This document shows, one piece after another, positions 61,214 through 64,000 of a stretch of DNA of 64,000 bases. The stretch lies in the NCBI RefSeq assembly GCF_000744775.1, contig NZ_JQMP01000003.1:682001-746000 (forward strand), in the 5' to 3' direction. Under the pieces are notes generated by a model that saw only the letters and a list, made by a program, of their open reading frames with translations, was not told the origin of the DNA and made no database searches. Each line of letters opens with the position of its first letter. Position 1 is the first letter of the stretch. Made by a program: the position numbers and the translations under genes. The stretch comes from Thermorudis peleae (GTDB taxonomy: Bacteria > Chloroflexota > Chloroflexia > Thermomicrobiales > Thermomicrobiaceae).

Positions 61214-62551
61214 ATGGCCAAGCCGATCCCAATGCCCCGCATGGGCTATGACATGAGCGAAGGGACGCTCCTGCGCTGGCTGAAGCACGAAGGTGATCGA
61301 GTAGAGCGGGGCGAGCCGATTGCTGAAATCGAGACAGATAAGGTCAATCTTGAGATTGAATCCTTTGAAAGTGGTGTCCTGCTGAAGTTGCTGGCAAAAG
61401 AGGGCGATGTCGTCCCCGTCGGGCAACCAATTGCACTGATTGGCGAACCAGGTGAATCGGTTGAGGAGACACCGGCGGCAACCTCGACGAGTACGCAAGC
61501 TGATGGTAAGGCAGCGGCGCCAGATACGGCGGCTGTGCCTGGACCGCAGAGCCAGGATGTGGGGCTAACGACCGCGGTGGCTGAGCGGGCCCCTGGTGAG
61601 CGGGTACGCGCTTCGCCGCTGGTACGACGTCTGGCGGCCGAGCATGGTATTGACCTCAGTACAGTCCGTGGCAGCGGTCCAGGTGGACGGATTATTAAAG
61701 AGGATATCCTCGCCTTGATTGCTCGGCCGGCTGCAGCGCAAGCGCCAGCTGCGCAGCCCGCCGCGCCGCAGGAAGCGCCTGCTGCCCCAGCGGCGCCCGC
61801 AGTTGCGCCCAGTGCACCAACAGCTGCGCCAGCCACTCCAGAGCCAGTACCCGGGTTGCCGCCCTTCGAGGTCATCGACCTCACACGCATGCGTCAGACC
61901 ATCGCACGACGCATGGCCGAAAGTTTCCAGCAGGCACCGCATTTCTTCGTCACCACTATTGTCGAATTGGATGCTGCACTGGCGCTCCGGCAGCAGATTA
62001 ATGCGCAGGTTGATGACGAAGAGAAAGTCTCTGTCACAGATCTGCTCGTCAAGGCTTGTGCCTTGGCCTTGCGAGAACATCCGCGCCTGAATGCAAGCTA
62101 TGCTGGGACGCAACTTCGTGTCTATCGGCGGATCGATATTGGCATCGCGGTTGCTCTTGAGGACGGCTTACTGACTCCCATTATCATTGATGCCGATCAC
62201 AAGCCGCTTGGCGAGATTGCGCGGGTGAGCAAGGACCTGATTAACCGGGCTCGGACAGGTGAGCTACGGCCGGAGGAATACCAAGGCGGCACCTTCACCA
62301 TTAGTAATCTCGGGATGTTCGGCCTGGTTGAGCACTTCACCGCTGTTATTAATCCACCCCAAGCGGCAATTCTTGCCGTTGGGAGTATTGTGCGTGAGCC
62401 GGTCTATCATGGTGACGAGCTTGTCCCTGTCCAGCGTGTTCGCTTAACGCTGTCGATTGACCATCGCGTAGCCGATGGCGCAGAGGCTGCGCGGTTCCTG
62501 AGCACAGTCAAGCATTTGCTTGAGCACCCCATGCTCTTGCTTGTTCGCTAG
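61214..62551 (+). CDS. pdhC: Dihydrolipoamide acyltransferase (E2) of the 2-oxoacid dehydrogenase complex
   Basis: A 445-residue multidomain core protein. Lipoyl domain (1-80) with the lipoylated Lys43 in EIETDKVNLEIES; an E1/E3-binding domain (about 131-168, RASPLVRRLAAEHGIDL...GPGGRIIKEDIL); an Ala/Pro linker; and a CoA-dependent catalytic domain (about 215-445) with SIDHRVADG (catalytic His near 417). It receives the acyl group from E1 and passes it to CoA. Its lipoyl group depends on LipB and LipA encoded at 8.6-10.2 kb. No E3 (lpd) gene follows: a terminator comes immediately. Confidence 0.94.
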   Translation: MAKPIPMPRMGYDMSEGTLLRWLKHEGDRVERGEPIAEIETDKVNLEIESFESGVLLKLLAKEGDVVPVGQPIALIGEPGESVEETPAATSTSTQADGKAAAPDTAAVPGPQSQDVGLTTAVAERAPGERVRASPLVRRLAAEHGIDLSTVRGSGPGGRIIKEDILALIARPAAAQAPAAQPAAPQEAPAAPAAPAVAPSAPTAAPATPEPVPGLPPFEVIDLTRMRQTIARRMAESFQQAPHFFVTTIVELDAALALRQQINAQVDDEEKVSVTDLLVKACALALREHPRLNASYAGTQLRVYRRIDIGIAVALEDGLLTPIIIDADHKPLGEIARVSKDLINRARTGELRPEEYQGGTFTISNLGMFGLVEHFTAVINPPQAAILAVGSIVREPVYHGDELVPVQRVRLTLSIDHRVADGAEAARFLSTVKHLLEHPMLLLVR

Positions 62552-62557
62552 GCTTCC

Positions 62558-62605
62558 GGTAGGTCGACTTCGCTTACACGTGACGAAGTCGACCTACCAT
62601 GTTTT
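62558..62605 (+). terminator. Intrinsic terminator of the PDH operon
   Basis: A perfect 15-bp inverted repeat (GGTAGGTCGACTTCG and its complement, 11-base loop) begins 7 bp after the E2 stop codon and is followed by ATGTTTTAT. Confidence 0.85.
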
Positions 62606-62628
62606 ATCCGCCGAAGGCCAGATCCATG

Positions 62629-62658
62629 TTGCCGAACCGGGGCGGAGCGTGCTACCCT
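62629..62658 (+). promoter_or_regulatory. Possible promoter of the L25 gene
   Basis: TTGCCG (62629-62634), 18-bp spacer, TACCCT (62653-62658), about 72 bp before the L25 ATG and downstream of the PDH terminator. Confidence 0.35.
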
Positions 62659-62730
62659 ACCCCTCTGGCTTGAGTGCGCGGTGCACGCGCGAAGATGGAG
62701 AATGCGCAAGGGGTTTCCGGGAGGGAGCAC

Positions 62731-63375
62731 ATGGCAGAACATCCAACGCTGCAAGCAACAGTGCGGACCATTGTTGGCAAGAAGGTCAAGCGTCTTCGCC
62801 GCCAAGGACAGACGCCAGCAGTGCTCTATGGCCCAGTCGTTGCACAGCCACTGCCGATCACGGTTGATGCACGAGCGTTTGCCCAGGTCTACCATCGGGC
62901 CGGTACGACGTCGTTGGTTGATATTCTGCTTGATGGACAGGTGTATTCAGTCTTCATTCGTGAGGTTGCGGTCCATCCAGTTTCGCGCGAAGTCCAGAAT
63001 GTCGAATTCTATGCTCCTGACCTCCAGCGACCGGTCGTGGTGACGGTACCAGTGGTCGGTGTTGGGGCGCTGCCACCAGACGTTGTTGGTGTCGTTGCGT
63101 ATCCGCGAGCAGAGCTCGAGGTTCGGGCGCTTCCGCAAAATGTCCCAACCCAGATCGAAGTGGACTTGAGCGTATTGAATCCGGATCGGCTTGTCATCCA
63201 TGCTGGCGAAATTCCGCTGCCAGCTGGAGTTGAGCTTGTAACCGACCCAGACGAGGTCGTTGTTGTCGTCGAAGAGGAGACGGTTGAGGAAGCCGAGGTG
63301 CCAGGCGAGGAAGCGTTGGCGGAAGAGCTTGGCGATCGCCCGGCGGCGTCTCGCGCAGAAGAAGAGGAAGAATAA
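62731..63375 (+). CDS. rplY: 50S ribosomal protein L25 / general stress protein Ctc
   Basis: A 214-residue long-form L25 (TL5/Ctc) that binds 5S rRNA. The N-terminal domain has KKVKRLRRQGQTPAVLYGP near residue 17, and the C-terminal Ctc domain has the LEVRALPQNVPTQIEVDLS segment and a strongly acidic Glu-rich tail. GGGAGGGAGC precedes the chosen ATG; the frame extends further upstream without L25 character. Confidence 0.92.
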   Translation: MAEHPTLQATVRTIVGKKVKRLRRQGQTPAVLYGPVVAQPLPITVDARAFAQVYHRAGTTSLVDILLDGQVYSVFIREVAVHPVSREVQNVEFYAPDLQRPVVVTVPVVGVGALPPDVVGVVAYPRAELEVRALPQNVPTQIEVDLSVLNPDRLVIHAGEIPLPAGVELVTDPDEVVVVVEEETVEEAEVPGEEALAEELGDRPAASRAEEEEE

Positions 63376-63406
63376 CGCTCGTTGGTCAGCGGGATTGTGG
63401 TGGCCA

Positions 63407-63835
63407 CTATCCGTGTCGTTCTCCTCTTCCGGCACGGGTGAGGCCAAGCACTAGCAGCATCCCGGCGAGTCCGAGGGTGCGCCATCCCGGACGCCAACCG
63501 AGCAACGCCCGGTTGTTTGATTCAGGCGACTGGGCATGGTTCACGATAACTGTCTGACGCTCGTGAATTGTCACGTGTTGTCCCTGCCGATTGCGCATCG
63601 TCACGACGAGTTCATAGGAGCACGCAAGGGGCTGAGGTGACGGCGTTGTTGGATCAGTTGACCGGCGGTGGCGAACGTTTCTGCTGAGCCGCGCAAGCTC
63701 TGCAAGCGTGTTGAGCGCGTCAAGTGCTCGTGACGCGTATGGCAGGAACGATGATGCTGGTCGGGTAATATGGACCTGATCTGATGCGACTTCAGGAGCG
63801 TGTGGTTCGATCGGAACCGGTAGCCAGCGGCTCAT
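63407..63835 (-). CDS. Small protein of unknown function with a C-terminal hydrophobic segment
   Basis: A 142-residue protein starting at the ATG at 63835, which has GGAAGGAGACAG upstream and overlaps the stop of the preceding gene by ATGA. The body is soluble and contains a beta-rich stretch (YELVVTMRNRQGQHVTIHER near 75); residues about 119-132 (LGLAGMLLVLGLTR) are hydrophobic and may be a short membrane anchor before an Arg-rich end. I recognise no family. Confidence 0.6.
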   Translation of the reverse strand: MSRWLPVPIEPHAPEVASDQVHITRPASSFLPYASRALDALNTLAELARLSRNVRHRRSTDPTTPSPQPLACSYELVVTMRNRQGQHVTIHERQTVIVNHAQSPESNNRALLGWRPGWRTLGLAGMLLVLGLTRAGRGERHG

Positions 63836-64000
63836 TCTGTCTCCTTCCGGTCTGATGCTGTTTCCGGCGCGTTGGCTTCTTGTGCCTGTTGCCGCTTTGT
63901 GCGTGCTGCCCATTCACGCTTTGCTTCTTCGACAGCGGCCGCCCCACCGAGATACTTCTCAATCATCTCATCGAAGCCGAAGACAACATCAACTTTGACA
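63832..64000 (-). CDS. 3' end of a gene cut by the window edge
   Basis: The minus-strand frame entering from the right edge encodes about 55 residues (VKVDVVFGFDEMIEKYLGG, then a charged Ala/Glu/Arg/Gln-rich helix ending SDRKETE) and stops in ATGA with the next gene. This is the C-terminus of an unidentified protein; the coupling indicates that the two form an operon transcribed leftward. Confidence 0.6.
   Translation of the reverse strand, partial: VKVDVVFGFDEMIEKYLGGAAAVEEAKREWAARTKRQQAQEANAPETASDRKETE

Noticed and set aside
61725-61860. Ala/Pro-rich repeat-like DNA
   Set aside because: It is the flexible linker of the E2 protein, normal for the family.
62558-62598. 15-bp perfect inverted repeat as an insertion-sequence end
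   Set aside because: The position just after a stop codon, the 11-base loop and the following T-run identify it as a terminator; no transposase or target duplication is near.
1-64000. tRNA, rRNA, CRISPR arrays, prophage or integrative elements
   Set aside because: I found no cloverleaf-like TTCGA-containing segments in the gaps, no spaced repeats and no integrase, transposase or phage structural genes by eye; small elements could still be missed without a covariance search.

Overview
The window looks like a chromosomal segment of a Chloroflexota bacterium, most likely class Thermomicrobia or a close relative. This is inferred from the gene mix rather than from a marker-gene comparison: fused ECF ATPases, a translin, an adenosine-specific kinase, a SKI2-type helicase, an alcohol dehydrogenase with a Sulfolobus-like acidic structural-zinc site, and repeats of a type I associate with Chloroflexota surface proteins. 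The DNA is moderately GC-rich and densely coding. I see no rRNA, tRNA, CRISPR array, transposase or prophage gene; the whole stretch reads as core plus lineage-specific chromosome.

Layout. 1-2.9 kb: a membrane protein, a 602-residue protein of unknown function and a bacterial translin, closed by a bidirectional terminator. 2.9-10.3 kb: a ferritin-like protein, an unpaired gcvPB, a DUF1385 membrane protein, argH with an acetyltransferase, a Cys-less AhpD-like protein, and lipA-lipB. 10.2-13.1 kb: a large SKI2/HelY-like helicase on the minus strand. 13.2-25 kb: one tightly packed run of 13 genes (glycosyltransferase, thiL, amidase, tsaE-tsaB-rimI-tsaD, inositol-monophosphatase family, histone-deacetylase family, hisH-hisA-coiled-coil-hisF). 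25-26.6 kb: a secreted SH3/NlpC-P60 hydrolase behind a strong promoter and a structured leader. 26.8-30.4 kb (minus): an ABC exporter, recA and a c-di-AMP receptor (DarA type).

30.4-35.9 kb (minus) is the most interesting segment. A canonical cobalamin riboswitch precedes a secreted alpha/alpha-barrel protein, a membrane-anchored DUF4430 (transcobalamin C-terminal-like) protein, an ECF transmembrane T component and a double ECF ATPase. The two domains of animal transcobalamin appear here as two separate cell-surface proteins feeding an ECF transporter that has no S component in the operon. I read it as a B12/corrinoid uptake system.

36-38.4 kb (minus): a lactonase plus an iron alcohol dehydrogenase, arranged like a gamma-butyrolactone/4-hydroxybutyrate pathway. 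38.4-46.6 kb: CDP-alcohol phosphatidyltransferase, Nudix, folE, FMN reductase, a peptide ABC importer lacking its ATPases, and an MFS transporter. 46.6-55.7 kb: a rearranged Kdp potassium system in which KdpD is split into two genes at opposite ends, two unusual small genes flank kdpF, and an array of 11-bp direct repeats lies in front of the structural genes. 55.7-57.2 kb (minus): a pyruvate kinase with the lysine signature of K+-independent enzymes. 57.3-64 kb: zinc alcohol dehydrogenase, adenosine-specific kinase, the pyruvate dehydrogenase E1alpha-E1beta-E2 operon behind a structured leader, ribosomal protein L25, and two uncharacterised minus-strand genes, the last cut by the window edge.

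Themes: lipoic acid synthesis (lipA, lipB) serves the PDH E2 and the glycine cleavage system. Potassium is addressed by Kdp, by a pyruvate kinase that probably does not need K+, and possibly by c-di-AMP through DarA.
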